From NCBI RefSeq assembly GCF_012650175.1, contig NZ_JAAILI010000029.1:1-64000 (forward strand): 64,000 nt of DNA, in the 5' to 3' direction. Made by a program: the position numbers and the translations under genes. Position 1 is the stretch's first letter; every line of letters starts with the position of its first letter. Shown one piece after another: positions 47,641-57,537 of the stretch. The notes below the pieces were generated by a model. The model did not search any database and had not been told where the DNA came from. It saw nothing but the letters and a program-made list of their open reading frames with translations. The stretch is from Sphingomonas sp. S2M10. Lineage in GTDB: Bacteria > Pseudomonadota > Alphaproteobacteria > Sphingomonadales > Sphingomonadaceae.

Positions 47641-47761
47641 CCCTCACCCTCCCCACTGCCTCCGGCACGGGTCCCCTCCCTCTCCCAAAGGGAAAGGGCG
47701 AAAGAATCCCTCTCCCCTTGGGAGAGGGAGGGAGCCGCGAAGCGGCGGAAGGGTGAGGGTG
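47641..47761. repeat. Composite palindromic intergenic repeat B
   Basis: Outer arms CCCTCACCCT and AGGGTGAGGGT enclose CCCTCCCTCTCCC/GGGAGAGGGAGGG hairpins. Its right part (GGAGCCGCGAAGCGGCGGAA) is the reverse complement, with one change, of the left part of repeat A at 35706-35750. Confidence 0.75.
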
Positions 47762-47778
47762 ATCGCGTAGGAACAGCC

Positions 47779-48285
47779 ATGCCCATCACCATCCGCCCCG
47801 CCACCACCGCCGACCTGCCGGCGATCCACCCCGTGATCGAGCGCGCCTATCGCGGTGAAACCGCGCGCCAGGGCTGGACGCATGAGGCGGACCTGATCGA
47901 GGGGCCGCGTACGGATCTCCCGACGCTCACCGCCATCGTCGAAGACCCGGCGCAGGTGCTGCTCAGCGCCTGGGAAGACGGCACCGCGATCGGCTGCGTC
48001 AACGTCGCGAACCGGGGCCATGGCACGGCCTATCTCGGCCTGCTCTGCATCGATCCGCTCCGCCAGGCGGGCGGGCTCGGCCGCCAGCTGATCGCCGCCG
48101 CCGAAGCGCATGCCCGCGACGTGTTCGGCTGCAGCCGCATGGAAATGACGGTGATCGAGCAGCGCCGCAAGCTCATCGAATATTATCTCCGCCGCGGCTA
48201 TGCCGAAACCGGCGCGCGCCGCGACTTCCCGATCCCGCTCGACCCGCCGCTGTTCATGACGGTGCTGGCCAAGACGCTGGTCTAA
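47779..48285 (+). CDS. GNAT-family N-acetyltransferase
   Basis: A 168-residue GNAT protein. The acetyl-CoA segment LGLLCIDPLRQAGGLGRQLI has the Q/R-x-x-G-x-G/A loop (RQAGGLG), and EYYLRRGYAETGARRDF is the C-terminal signature. Substrate unknown. It is followed after 17 bases by trpF on the same strand. Confidence 0.88.
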   Translation: MPITIRPATTADLPAIHPVIERAYRGETARQGWTHEADLIEGPRTDLPTLTAIVEDPAQVLLSAWEDGTAIGCVNVANRGHGTAYLGLLCIDPLRQAGGLGRQLIAAAEAHARDVFGCSRMEMTVIEQRRKLIEYYLRRGYAETGARRDFPIPLDPPLFMTVLAKTLV

Positions 48286-48302
48286 CGCCTACAGGGCAGA
48301 CC

Positions 48303-48941
48303 ATGCCCGCAACCGCGAAAATCTGTGGCCTGTCCACGCCCGATACGCTCGACGCCGCAATTGCCGGCGGAGCGAGCCATATCGGCTTTGTCTTCTTCCC
48401 ACCCAGCCCGCGCCACCTGAGTTTCGACAAGGCGCTGGGACTCGCCGCCCGCGTTCCGGGCCAGGTCGGCCGGGTCGGCGTGTTCGTCGATCCCGACGAC
48501 GCGCTGCTCGATGCCGCCATCGCCGCCGGGCGGCTGGACGTGATCCAGCTCCACAAGGTCACCCCCGCGCGCGCCGCCGCCGTGAAGACACGGACCGGCC
48601 GCGAGACCTGGGCCGCGCTCGCGGTCAAGATCCGCGCCGACCTCGCCCCGGCCGCGGCGTTCCGGGGCGCCGCCGACCGGCTGCTCTACGACGCCAAGGC
48701 CCCGGAGGGCGCCAAGGTGCCCGGCGGCACCGGGCTGCGCTTCGACTGGACCCTGCTGGACGGCTTCGACAACCCGCTGCCCTGGATCCTCTCCGGCGGG
48801 CTCGATGCCGGCAATGTCGGCGAGGCGATCCGGGTAACCGGGGCAAGCCTGGTCGATGTCTCTTCGGGCATCGAGACGGCGCCAGGCATCAAGGATGTGG
48901 ACAAGATCGCCGCTTTCCTTAAAGCCGTGGCCCGATCATGA
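48303..48941 (+). CDS. trpF: Phosphoribosylanthranilate isomerase
   Basis: 212 residues of a TIM barrel: [19 protein letters not shown] with the catalytic Cys, [21 protein letters not shown], and [19 protein letters not shown] at the C-terminal phosphate site. It converts PRA to CdRP in tryptophan synthesis. Overlaps trpB by ATGA. First gene of trpF-trpB-trpA-accD-folC. Confidence 0.96.
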   Translation: MPATAKICGLSTPDTLDAAIAGGASHIGFVFFPPSPRHLSFDKALGLAARVPGQVGRVGVFVDPDDALLDAAIAAGRLDVIQLHKVTPARAAAVKTRTGRETWAALAVKIRADLAPAAAFRGAADRLLYDAKAPEGAKVPGGTGLRFDWTLLDGFDNPLPWILSGGLDAGNVGEAIRVTGASLVDVSSGIETAPGIKDVDKIAAFLKAVARS

Positions 48942-50167
48942 CCGCACCAAATTCCTTCCGCGCCCAGCCCGACGACCGCGGGCATTTCGGCCAGTTCGGC
49001 GGACGCTTCGTCGCCGAGACGCTGATGCCGCTGGTTCTCGACCTGGAGCGCGAATACACCGCCGCCAAGGCCGATCCCGCCTTCCAGGCCGAGTTCGACG
49101 ACCTGCTCGAACATTATGTCGGCCGCCCGAGCCCGCTCTATTATGCCGAGCGGCTGACCGACGCGCTGCGCGAGAACGCGCCCGAAGGCATGGGCGCCGA
49201 GATCTGGTTCAAGCGCGACGAGCTCAACCACACCGGCGCGCACAAGATCAACAATTGCATCGGCCAGATCCTGCTCGCCCGCCGCATGGGCAAGACGCGG
49301 ATCATCGCCGAGACCGGTGCCGGCCAGCACGGCGTGGCCACCGCCACCGTCTGCGCACGCTTCGGCCTGCCCTGCGTGATCTATATGGGCGCGACCGACG
49401 TCGCGCGGCAGCAGCCCAACGTGTTCCGCATGAAGCTGCTCGGCGCCGAAGTGGTGCCGGTCACCAGTGGTGCTGCGACACTCAAGGACGCGATGAACGA
49501 GGGCCTGCGCGACTGGGTCGCGAACGTCGAGGACACCTTCTACATCATCGGCACCGCCGCCGGCCCGCACCCCTATCCGGAGCTGGTCCGCGACTTCCAG
49601 TCGGTGATCGGCCGCGAGGCGCGCGCGCAGATGCTCCAGCGCACCGGCAAGCTGCCCGACCTGCTGGTCGCCGCGATCGGCGGCGGATCGAACGCGATCG
49701 GCCTGTTCCACCCGTTCCTTGACGATGCCGACGTGAAGATGCTCGGCGTCGAGGCAGCGGGCGAAGGGCTGGAGAAGCGCCACGCCGCCAGCCTCGCCGG
49801 CGGCGCGCCGGGCATTCTCCACGGCAACCGCACCTATCTGCTGCAGGACGAGGACGGCCAGATCACCGAGGCGCACTCGATCTCGGCGGGTCTCGACTAT
49901 CCGGGTATCGGCCCCGAGCATGCCTGGCTGCGCGACATCGGCCGCGTGGAATATACCGCGGTGACCGACACCGAGGCGCTCGACGCGTTCCAGCTGCTCT
50001 GCCGCACCGAGGGCATCATCCCCGCGCTCGAGCCGAGCCACGCCATCGCCGCGGTGGCCAAGGTCGCCCGCACGATGCCGCGCGACAAGGTGATCCTCGC
50101 CAACCTTTGTGGTCGCGGCGACAAGGACATCTTCACCGTCGCCGAGGCGCTGGGAGTGCAGATGTGA
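48938..50167 (+). CDS. trpB: Tryptophan synthase beta chain
   Basis: 409 residues with the [18 protein letters not shown] start, [20 protein letters not shown] (PLP lysine), [15 protein letters not shown] and the [13 protein letters not shown] phosphate loop. It joins indole to serine. Its last codon and stop (ATGTGA) overlap the GTG start of trpA. Confidence 0.98.
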   Translation: MTAPNSFRAQPDDRGHFGQFGGRFVAETLMPLVLDLEREYTAAKADPAFQAEFDDLLEHYVGRPSPLYYAERLTDALRENAPEGMGAEIWFKRDELNHTGAHKINNCIGQILLARRMGKTRIIAETGAGQHGVATATVCARFGLPCVIYMGATDVARQQPNVFRMKLLGAEVVPVTSGAATLKDAMNEGLRDWVANVEDTFYIIGTAAGPHPYPELVRDFQSVIGREARAQMLQRTGKLPDLLVAAIGGGSNAIGLFHPFLDDADVKMLGVEAAGEGLEKRHAASLAGGAPGILHGNRTYLLQDEDGQITEAHSISAGLDYPGIGPEHAWLRDIGRVEYTAVTDTEALDAFQLLCRTEGIIPALEPSHAIAAVAKVARTMPRDKVILANLCGRGDKDIFTVAEALGVQM

Positions 50168-50976
50168 CCCGGCTCGCCAACGCCTTTGCCCGCGCCTCCG
50201 AGCAGGGCCGTGCCGCGCTGGTGACCTTCGTCACCGCCGGCGATCCTGCGCCCGGCGCCACGGCTGCTATCCTCGACGCGCTCGTCGCGGGCGGTGCCGA
50301 CGTGATCGAGCTCGGCATGCCGTTCACCGATCCGATGGCCGATGGCCCGGCGATCCAGGCGGCGAACCTGCGCAGCCTCGCCGCCGGCACCACCACCGCC
50401 GACGTGCTCGCCATCGCCACCGCGTTCCGCGCGCGCCATCCGGACGTGCCGCTGGTCCTGATGGGCTATGCCAATCCGATGACCCGGCGCGGACCCGAAT
50501 GGTTCGCGAACGCCGCACGCGCGGCCGGCGTCGACGGCGCGATCTGCGTCGACATTCCCGCCGAGGAAGACGACAGCCTGGGCGAAGCGCTCCGCGCCGC
50601 CGGGCTGGGCAATGTCCGCCTCGCCACACCCACCACCGATGCCGCCCGGTTGCCGGCGGTGCTGGCGGGCGCGTCCGGGTTCCTCTATTATGTCTCGGTC
50701 GCCGGGATCACCGGGCTACAACAGGCTGCCACCGCCTCGATCGAGGCCGCGGTTGCCCGCCTCAAGGCCGCGACCGACCTGCCGATCGCGGTCGGCTTCG
50801 GCGTCCGCACCCCCGAACAGGCCGCCGCCATCGGTCGCGTCGCCGACGGCGTGGTCGTCGGCAGCGCGATCGTCGAGCTGGTCGGCCGCCACGGCACGGA
50901 TGCGGCGGAGCCCGTCCGCGCCTATATCGCTACGCTGAAGACGGCGCTGGTCGCCGCACGCAAGGAAGTCGCATGA
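50164..50976 (+). CDS. trpA: Tryptophan synthase alpha chain
   Basis: A 270-residue TIM barrel from a GTG start that overlaps the trpB stop. [30 protein letters not shown] (catalytic Glu/Asp region), [12 protein letters not shown] and [11 protein letters not shown] are characteristic. It cleaves indole-glycerol phosphate. Overlaps accD by ATGA. Confidence 0.96.
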   Translation: MTRLANAFARASEQGRAALVTFVTAGDPAPGATAAILDALVAGGADVIELGMPFTDPMADGPAIQAANLRSLAAGTTTADVLAIATAFRARHPDVPLVLMGYANPMTRRGPEWFANAARAAGVDGAICVDIPAEEDDSLGEALRAAGLGNVRLATPTTDAARLPAVLAGASGFLYYVSVAGITGLQQAATASIEAAVARLKAATDLPIAVGFGVRTPEQAAAIGRVADGVVVGSAIVELVGRHGTDAAEPVRAYIATLKTALVAARKEVA

Positions 50977-51833
50977 GCTGGATTACGCGCGTTCGCAACG
51001 CGCTCGCCTATGTCACCACCCGTGGCGAGGAGAGCCCCGACAATCTCTGGCACAAGTGCAAGGGATGCGGACAGATGGTCTTCATGAAGGAGTTCGAGGA
51101 AAACCAGAATGTCTGCCCGCATTGCGATTTCCACGATCGCATCGGCGCGACGAAGCGCTTCGAGCAGCTGTTCGATGACGGCGCCTACAAGCTGCTGCCG
51201 AACCCCAAGGTCACCGAGGACCCGCTGAAGTTCCGCGATTCCAAGCCCTATGCGGCGCGGATCAAGGCGGCGCGGGCGACGACCGGCGAGCAGGACGCGT
51301 TCCAGAACGCCAGCGGCACGATCCACGGCCACAAGGCGGTGATCGGCGTGCAGGACTTCGCTTTCATGGGCGGATCGATGGGCCAGGCGGTCGGCGAGGC
51401 GTTCATCGCCGGCGTCGAGACCGCGATCGCCGCGCGCTCGCCCTATATCGTCTTCACCGCCTCGGGCGGCGCGCGCATGCAGGAAGGCATTCTCAGCCTG
51501 ATGCAGATGCCGCGCACCACCGTCGCGATCGAGATGCTGCATGACGCCGGGCTGCCCTATATCGTCGTGCTGACCGATCCGACCTCGGGCGGCGTGATGG
51601 CGGCCTATGCGATGCTGGGCGACGTCCAGATCGCCGAGCCGGGCGCCACGCTTGCCTTCACCGGCCGCCGCGTGATCGAGAACACGATCCGCGAGAAGCT
51701 GCCTGACGACTTCCAGACCAGCGAATATTATCGCGACCACGGCCTCGTCGACATGGTGACGCACCGCCGCGACCTGCGCGACACGCTGGGCCAGCTGATC
51801 GGCCTGCTCTGCGAGGCGCGCGCGGCGGCGTAA
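50973..51833 (+). CDS. accD: Acetyl-CoA carboxylase carboxyltransferase beta subunit
   Basis: 286 residues with an N-terminal zinc ribbon (CKGCGQ...CPHC) and the carboxyltransferase core ([46 protein letters not shown]). With AccA it transfers CO2 from biotin to acetyl-CoA, the first step of fatty-acid synthesis. The trpA-accD-folC linkage is common in proteobacteria. The start is fixed by ATGA overlap. Confidence 0.97.
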   Translation: MSWITRVRNALAYVTTRGEESPDNLWHKCKGCGQMVFMKEFEENQNVCPHCDFHDRIGATKRFEQLFDDGAYKLLPNPKVTEDPLKFRDSKPYAARIKAARATTGEQDAFQNASGTIHGHKAVIGVQDFAFMGGSMGQAVGEAFIAGVETAIAARSPYIVFTASGGARMQEGILSLMQMPRTTVAIEMLHDAGLPYIVVLTDPTSGGVMAAYAMLGDVQIAEPGATLAFTGRRVIENTIREKLPDDFQTSEYYRDHGLVDMVTHRRDLRDTLGQLIGLLCEARAAA

Positions 51834-51844
51834 TGCTTCACTTT

Positions 51845-52016
51845 AGCCCCTCCCCTTCAGGCGCATCAGGCCGGCGCTGCCCCCGGCAGCGCCTGAACAG
51901 CGCGGGGCGCTGTTCACCTGATGCGGGGTTGGGGTGGGGCAGAGTCTCACCGAGACCAAAAGACGTTCTGGAATCCCTCCACCTCCAACCCCTCCTCCAA
52001 GGAGGAGGGGCTCAAA
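51845..52016. repeat. Composite palindromic intergenic repeat C (accD-folC gap)
   Basis: Outer arms GCATCAGG/CCTGATGC (51862-51924) enclose GCGCTGCCCCCGGCAGCGC and GAACAGCGCGGGGCGCTGTTC. The latter matches, inverted, the core of repeat A. A second hairpin, CCCCTCCTCC/GGAGGAGGGG, ends near 52013. The folC start follows at 52027. Confidence 0.7.
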
Positions 52017-52026
52017 TAAGCGCGAC

Positions 52027-53343
52027 ATGCCCGACTTCGCTCGGTCCACCGACCCCGCCGTGCAAGCCCAGCTCGACCGGCTGACCCTGCTCTCCCCCGG
52101 CGCCGACATCCTCGGTCTGGAGCGCATCACCTGCCTTCTGGAGCGCGTCGGCAACCCGCACCTCCGCCTGCCGCCGGTGCTGCACGTCGCCGGCACCAAC
52201 GGCAAGGGATCGACCTGCGCGTTCCTGCGCGCCGCGCTCGAAGCCGCCGGCCTCAGCGTCCATGTCTATTCCAGCCCTCACCTCGTCCGCTTCAACGAGC
52301 GCATCCGCCTCGCCGGTACGCTGATCGACGACGCCACCCTCGCGCCCCTGCTCGCCGAGGTGCTCGATGCCGGCGGCGATATCGGCGCGAGCTTCTTCGA
52401 GGTGACCACCGCTGCCGCCTTCCTCGCCTTCGCCCGCACGCCGGCGGACGCGTGCGTGATCGAAGTCGGTCTGGGCGGGCGGCTCGACGCGACCAACGTC
52501 ATCGCCGCGCCGATCGCGACCGCCATCGCCCAGCTCGGCATCGACCATCAGGCCTTCCTCGGCGACACGCTGCCGCAGATCGCGCGCGAAAAGGCAGGCA
52601 TCGCCAAGCCCGGCGTGCCGCTGGTGACGATGCGCTACGATGCAGAGATCGCCGCCGTGGTCGCGGCCGCCGGCGCCCCCGTCCTCGCGCAAGGGGCCGC
52701 CTGGGACTATGCGGTGGAAGGCGACCGCCTCGTCTATCGCGACGCCAATGGCGTGATCGCGACGCCGCTGCCGGTGCTTTCCGGCCCGCACCAGCCGGGC
52801 AATCTCGCGCTCGCCATCGCGATGCTGCGCCACCAGACCGTGCTGGCGATCCCCGATGCCGCGCTCGCCGCCGCCGCGACCCGCGCCCGCTGGCCCGCGC
52901 GGATGCAGCGGCTCGGCCAGGGGCCGCTCACCGCATGGTTGCCGGAAGGCACCCCGGTCTGGCTCGATGGCGGGCACAATGCCGCAGCCGGCGCCGCCAT
53001 CGCCGGCACCGTTGCCGAAGTCGCTGCCGGTCGGCCCTGCCATCTCGTGCTCGGTATGCTGGCCAACAAGGATCCCGAGGGACTGCTCGCCCCCCTCGCC
53101 GCACGGCTGGCAAGCGTCACCACCGTGCCGATCCCCGGCCATGCCCATCACGCACCCGACGCGCTGGCGGCGCTGGTCCAGGCGCTTGGCGTACCCGTTG
53201 CCACGACCGCCGACGATGTGGCGGGCGCCCTGCGCGCAATAGCCGGCCGCGGTACCGGCCAGTCGCCGGCCACCGTGCTGATCCTCGGTTCGCTGTATCT
53301 CGCCGGCGTCGTTCTCGCCGCGAACGGAGAATTGCCCGACTGA
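52027..53343 (+). CDS. folC: Folylpolyglutamate synthase/dihydrofolate synthase
   Basis: 438 residues of a Mur-ligase-fold enzyme: HVAGTNGKGSTCAFLRA (P-loop), SSPHLVRFNERI, EVGLGGRLDATNVI, GIDHQAFLGDTL and DGGHNAAAGAAIA. It adds glutamate to dihydropteroate and folates. ATG 52027 (MPDFARSTDPAVQ) is chosen; an upstream in-frame Met (51934) is inside repeat C. Confidence 0.95.
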   Translation: MPDFARSTDPAVQAQLDRLTLLSPGADILGLERITCLLERVGNPHLRLPPVLHVAGTNGKGSTCAFLRAALEAAGLSVHVYSSPHLVRFNERIRLAGTLIDDATLAPLLAEVLDAGGDIGASFFEVTTAAAFLAFARTPADACVIEVGLGGRLDATNVIAAPIATAIAQLGIDHQAFLGDTLPQIAREKAGIAKPGVPLVTMRYDAEIAAVVAAAGAPVLAQGAAWDYAVEGDRLVYRDANGVIATPLPVLSGPHQPGNLALAIAMLRHQTVLAIPDAALAAAATRARWPARMQRLGQGPLTAWLPEGTPVWLDGGHNAAAGAAIAGTVAEVAAGRPCHLVLGMLANKDPEGLLAPLAARLASVTTVPIPGHAHHAPDALAALVQALGVPVATTADDVAGALRAIAGRGTGQSPATVLILGSLYLAGVVLAANGELPD

Positions 53344-53419
53344 TCGCAACCCGCGCTTATTGCGATTGACTATTAATAACAGAACGGCATGATTGCTCCG
53401 ACGCCCATCGGAGAATCAC

Positions 53420-53851
53420 ATGCAGCCGTCCGTCCAGACCCTCGTCACCGCCCTGCCCCAGCTCCAGCCCGAGGATCCGGGCGTGCGGCTGCTGCTGTTC
53501 GGCGTTCGCCAGACCGGCGGCAACGGTCTGCACGATGCCAGCACCGCGCACGCCTTCCTCGTCGCGTTCGGCAAGGGGTTCCGCCGCCCGCTGATGCTGC
53601 TGCGCGCGCTGATGCACGAAATGTCCGCCATGGCGACCGGTCCGGTGCAGATCGCGCCCTGGTGCTGTCCGCGCATGACCGCGTCCGAAGCGGCGCTGGT
53701 CGTCGCGCTGGGCAAGGTCCGCACCAATCCGGAAGTGGCGGCGCTGCTCCTCGCCGACCTGATCGGCGTCCGCGACGCGACCGGCCTGCTGCCGACCGCG
53801 CACGCGCTGGCGCAGAGCTTCGCCGATCTCGCCCTGCCGCTGGAACCCTGA
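53420..53851 (+). CDS. Conserved-looking hypothetical protein (sphingomonad type)
   Basis: 143 residues starting MQPSVQTLVTALP, with GGAG seven bases upstream (a longer frame from 53393 is less supported). It reads as a helical soluble protein (LLLFGVRQTGGNGLHDA, KGFRRPLMLLRALMHEMSA). No domain was recognised. Convergent with the permease gene to the right. Confidence 0.75.
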   Translation: MQPSVQTLVTALPQLQPEDPGVRLLLFGVRQTGGNGLHDASTAHAFLVAFGKGFRRPLMLLRALMHEMSAMATGPVQIAPWCCPRMTASEAALVVALGKVRTNPEVAALLLADLIGVRDATGLLPTAHALAQSFADLALPLEP

Positions 53852-53855
53852 GGCG

Positions 53856-55598
53856 TCAGCGCTCCTGCCCGGCGCTGCCGATCGAGCGATCGACCAGCCC
53901 GCTGCGCATCATCCACCAATAGAGCGCGACACCGGGCAGCGCGATGACGGTGGTGAACAGGTAAAAGTCGACATAGCCCATCGCCTCGATCAGGCTGCCC
54001 GCCGTCGTGCCGGTGATGAACCGGCCGACGATGCTCGCCCCCGCCGAGATCAGCGCATATTGCGCGGCGGTGAAACGCAGGTCGGTCAGCGCCGAGAAAT
54101 AGGCGATCACCACCACCCCGCCGATGCCGCTGGCGATGTTCTCGAAGCCGATCGCGCCGGCCATGCCGAGGTTCGAGTGCCCCGCTGCCGCCAGCGCGGC
54201 GAAGCTGAGGTTGGAAACCGCCATCAGGATCAGGCTGACCATCACCGATCGCTTCATCCCCATCCGCGCGTACATCATGCCGCCGAGGAAGATGCCCAGC
54301 ATGTACGCCAGAAAGCCGAGCGACACGTCGTAAAAGGCGATCTCGTCGTTCGAGAAGCCGAGATCGTTGAACAGCAGCCGGAAGGTGAGGTTGGCCAGCG
54401 TATCGCCGATCTTGTGGACCAGGATGAACAGCAGAACGATCAGCGCGCCTTCGCGGGCGAAGAACTGGAGAAACGGCCCCCAGATCCCGGCCGCCACCGT
54501 CGCGATGCTGCGGCGCTCGGCGGGCGCGCGGTGCCGCTCGGGCTCGCCGACGATCAGCCCGGTGAGGATCGCGGGCAGCGCGAAGACGGCGCAGGCGGCA
54601 TAGCCCGCGGTCCACCCCGCCTGCCCCGCCACGACCAGCGCGATCGCACCGGCTGCGACCGAGCCGATCCGCCAGCCATATTGCGACATGCCCGAGCCAT
54701 AGCCGAGCTCGTGCGGTTGCAGCACTTCGATCCGATAGCCGTCGATGACGATGTCATAGGTCGCGCCCGCCGCGCCCATCAGCACCGCGGCGGTGACCGT
54801 CGGCCAGATGTTCGCCGGATCGGGGACGACCAGCGCCAGGTTCACCGTCGCCGCGACGACCAGCAGGCCGGCCACGATCAGCCACGACACCCGCTGGCCC
54901 AGCCGCCCCAGGATCGGGATCGGCACGCTGTCGACGATCCACGCCCAGAGAAACTTGAAATTATAGACCAGGATCGCGAGCGTGAAGGCGGTGACGGTCG
55001 ACTTGTCGATGCCCGTCTGCGCCAGCCGGGTCGTGAGCGTCGCGCCGATCATCGCGAACGGGAAGCCCGAGGACACGCCGAGCGCGAAGGACGCCAGCGG
55101 CCCCTTCGCGAAATAGGGCCGCACGCCTTCGGGAAGCTCCGCGCGCCAATCTGCCGGAGCAGCCGCGCGGCCGAGCACGAACGCGCCGAGAAAGGCGATC
55201 AGCGCCGCGGCACCGCCCCAGTCGAGCGCCAGCGGCGCCCCGGCCAGCGATTTGGGCGGGGAGAACAGCGTGAACAGCACCGCCAGCGCGAGCAACGCCG
55301 CGCCGACCACACTCCCTGCCACGATCAGGCTCGCGCCGCCGCGACGCCGCCAGGCGATGCTCAGCACCAGCGTCGCCCCGATCGCGAGCAGGCCGAGCAG
55401 GAATGTCATCGAGGGCGCGAGCCGGGCGGTCCCGTCGCTCCAGCCCGCCGCGAAGCAATAGCCCGGCACCGGCGCGCCGCCGACGCGGGCCCATGGCACC
55501 GCCAGCAGGGCAAGGCCGGCCGCGAGGGCCAGTTGGGCGAGGACATAGGGGGTGGTGGCGCGGCCGCGCGCCGCGATGGGGGCTTGTTCGTTGGGCAT
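53856..55598 (-). CDS. AmpG-like MFS permease
   Basis: A 580-residue membrane protein with about 14 hydrophobic segments. GYRIEVLQPHELGYGSGMSQ, FGLSSGFPFAMIGATLTTRL-like (actual SSGFPFAMIGATL) and GAIGFENIASGIG resemble AmpG muropeptide permeases, which import anhydromuropeptides for cell-wall recycling. Unusual is the extra ~130-residue N-terminal part, with more helices before the AmpG-like start (LPEGVRPYFAKGPLASFAL). The substrate is inferred. Confidence 0.82.
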   Translation of the reverse strand: MPNEQAPIAARGRATTPYVLAQLALAAGLALLAVPWARVGGAPVPGYCFAAGWSDGTARLAPSMTFLLGLLAIGATLVLSIAWRRRGGASLIVAGSVVGAALLALAVLFTLFSPPKSLAGAPLALDWGGAAALIAFLGAFVLGRAAAPADWRAELPEGVRPYFAKGPLASFALGVSSGFPFAMIGATLTTRLAQTGIDKSTVTAFTLAILVYNFKFLWAWIVDSVPIPILGRLGQRVSWLIVAGLLVVAATVNLALVVPDPANIWPTVTAAVLMGAAGATYDIVIDGYRIEVLQPHELGYGSGMSQYGWRIGSVAAGAIALVVAGQAGWTAGYAACAVFALPAILTGLIVGEPERHRAPAERRSIATVAAGIWGPFLQFFAREGALIVLLFILVHKIGDTLANLTFRLLFNDLGFSNDEIAFYDVSLGFLAYMLGIFLGGMMYARMGMKRSVMVSLILMAVSNLSFAALAAAGHSNLGMAGAIGFENIASGIGGVVVIAYFSALTDLRFTAAQYALISAGASIVGRFITGTTAGSLIEAMGYVDFYLFTTVIALPGVALYWWMMRSGLVDRSIGSAGQER

Positions 55599-55638
55599 GG
55601 AAGGCGGAAACTAGCCGAAAATTCGGGAGAGGATAGCC

Positions 55639-56832
55639 ATGAACGCACCGACGCAAGGCCAGCGCGCGCTCGCGACGATGCTGGCGCGGGGCAGCGACGC
55701 GGGCACGGGCCCGATCACCCATGTCGATGCGAGCGTCTATACCAGCCCGGAGCGTTTCTCCGCCGAGCGCGAGCGCATCTTCCATCGCGCACCGCTGGTG
55801 CTCGCGCCTTCCGCCTTGCTGCCCGAACCCGGCATGGCGATCCCGCATGACGGCTTCGGCAAGCCGCTGCTGATCACGCGCGACAAGCAGGGCGAGGCGC
55901 ATGTCTTCCTCAACGTCTGCCGGCATCGCGGCACGCGGCTGGTGGAGGGGTGCGACGCCGTGACCGCCCCGCGCCTCGTCTGCCCCTATCATGCCTGGAG
56001 CTACACGCTCGACGGCAGGCTGGCGGGGATCCCGCGCGCCGAGGCGTTCCCCGGCCTCGACAAGGCCGCCTTCGCGCTGCGCCGTATGCCCACGCACGAA
56101 GCCGGCGGGCTGATCTGGTTCGCCTTCGATGACGCCGCGGACTTCGGCCATGCCGACACGCTCGCGCAGGATTTCGCCGCCTTCGACCTTGCCGGCCAGC
56201 ATTGTTTCCGCAGGCGTACCCACCGGGTACCGGCCAACTGGAAGCTGGTGATGGACGCCTTTCTGGAGAGCTATCACATCCAGCGGCTCCACGCGGAGAG
56301 CATTGCGCCCTTCTTCCAGGACGGCATCTCCGCCGCCGACCGGATCGGTCCGCACCAGCGCTCCGCGGTCGGCCGCGCCGCCAGCATCGCCGAGCTCGAG
56401 TCGGACGACTGGCCCACTCTGCGCGGGGCGATCACCTATACCTATCAGATGTTCCCCGGCGCGGTGCTCGCGGTCAGCCCCGATTACATCAACCTGATGG
56501 TGCTGATGCCGCGGGCGGTGGACGAGGTCTGGGTCGAGGATTTCATGCTGATCCCCGAGGCGCCCGCGACCGAAAAGGCGCTGGCCCATTGGGAACGCAG
56601 CTGGCAGCTGCTCGACGAAGGGGTGTTCGCGGCGGAGGATTTCCGCGCCTGCGCGCTGGCGCAGCAGGGGCTGGCAGCGGGCGCGATCGAGCAGGTAACG
56701 CTCGGCACGCTCGAACAGGGGGTCCGCGTTTTCCACGATGCGGTCGATGCGTGGGTTTCGTGCGACGATGCGCCTGCAACCGGTGCGACTCGGCCCGCTG
56801 GGCAGGCTTCTGTTCAGGAAGGGGTGGTATAA
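55639..56832 (+). CDS. Rieske [2Fe-2S] ring-hydroxylating-type oxygenase, alpha subunit
   Basis: 397 residues. The Rieske cluster ligands are visible as CRHRG and CPYHAW (Cys-x-His ... Cys-x-x-His), and the mononuclear iron motif [13 protein letters not shown] supplies the two His, with a later Asp expected. Family members hydroxylate aromatics or demethylate/oxidise choline-like substrates. The reductase and ferredoxin partners are not nearby. GGAGAGGATAG precedes the ATG. Confidence 0.9.
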   Translation: MNAPTQGQRALATMLARGSDAGTGPITHVDASVYTSPERFSAERERIFHRAPLVLAPSALLPEPGMAIPHDGFGKPLLITRDKQGEAHVFLNVCRHRGTRLVEGCDAVTAPRLVCPYHAWSYTLDGRLAGIPRAEAFPGLDKAAFALRRMPTHEAGGLIWFAFDDAADFGHADTLAQDFAAFDLAGQHCFRRRTHRVPANWKLVMDAFLESYHIQRLHAESIAPFFQDGISAADRIGPHQRSAVGRAASIAELESDDWPTLRGAITYTYQMFPGAVLAVSPDYINLMVLMPRAVDEVWVEDFMLIPEAPATEKALAHWERSWQLLDEGVFAAEDFRACALAQQGLAAGAIEQVTLGTLEQGVRVFHDAVDAWVSCDDAPATGATRPAGQASVQEGVV

Positions 56833-56859
56833 CACCGGCGTCGTACAAAGGAGTTCACC

Positions 56860-56991
56860 ATGTCCAGCACCCGCACACGCGCCGCCCCAGCCCCCAAGCA
56901 GGCCTCGCCGTCGGAAACGGTCGCGCATCTGGCGGTCTTGGCCTCGGTGTTCGCCTGGGCGGGTGTGGTCGTCTCGCTGTTCGTGCGCTAA
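56860..56991 (+). CDS. 43-residue single-pass membrane protein
   Basis: ATG at 56860 preceded by AAAGGAGTTCACC (a strong ribosome-binding site), stop TAA at 56989-56991. The peptide has a basic, Pro/Ala-rich start (RTRAAPAPKQ) and one hydrophobic helix (LAVLASVFAWAGVVVSLFV). It lies 27 bases after the oxygenase gene on the same strand and 6 bases before a convergent gene. Function unknown. Confidence 0.7.
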   Translation: MSSTRTRAAPAPKQASPSETVAHLAVLASVFAWAGVVVSLFVR

Positions 56992-56997
56992 GCGGCG

Positions 56998-57429
56998 TCA
57001 GCCGCCCAGGAACAGGTTGAAGCTGCCCGGCAGGCGGCGCGGCACCTTGCCGCCTTCCAGCACCGCCTCGATGGCATCGATCGCCAGCAGCAGATCGCGC
57101 TGGGCATAGGGTTTGGAGAGGCACCCTGCCGCCAGCGCGCGTGCGTCCGCCGGGCACGCGCCCGTCACGAACAGCACCGGCACCCCGCGCGCGAAAGCGG
57201 TCCGCGCCACTTCCACCCCGCTGCCGTCGGCGAGGTTGATATCCGCCAAGACCAGGTCAAGCGGTTCCTCGGTGTCCACGATCCGGGTCGCATCCGCGAC
57301 CGAATCGACCGTCGCCACGATGGTGAAACCCGACTCGCGAAGGAAATGCTCGGTGTCGAACGCCACCAGCGGCTCATCCTCCACCACGAGAAGATGTTCG
57401 ATTCGCCGCTTCTTCCTTCCGAACAACAT
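56998..57429 (-). CDS. Single-domain response regulator
   Basis: 143 residues: acidic pair VVEDEP, phospho-acceptor Asp in LADINLADGSG, VLFVTGACP (switch Thr) and CLSKPY (Lys). No output domain follows the receiver, so it probably works as a CheY-like or phosphorelay partner. The start at 57429 (MLFGRKKRRIEHLL) is chosen; longer frames are unlike the family. A cognate kinase is not adjacent. Confidence 0.88.
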   Translation of the reverse strand: MLFGRKKRRIEHLLVVEDEPLVAFDTEHFLRESGFTIVATVDSVADATRIVDTEEPLDLVLADINLADGSGVEVARTAFARGVPVLFVTGACPADARALAAGCLSKPYAQRDLLLAIDAIEAVLEGGKVPRRLPGSFNLFLGG

Positions 57430-57537
57430 GCCCTTTGTGCCCCGAATCAACCGCCTGGCGAAGTCCGTAACGCGCCAGTCACGAACTGGCACCGCATAAA
57501 TTTTTGCCAGCCCCGCTGAAATCGCTATAGCGCTGCG

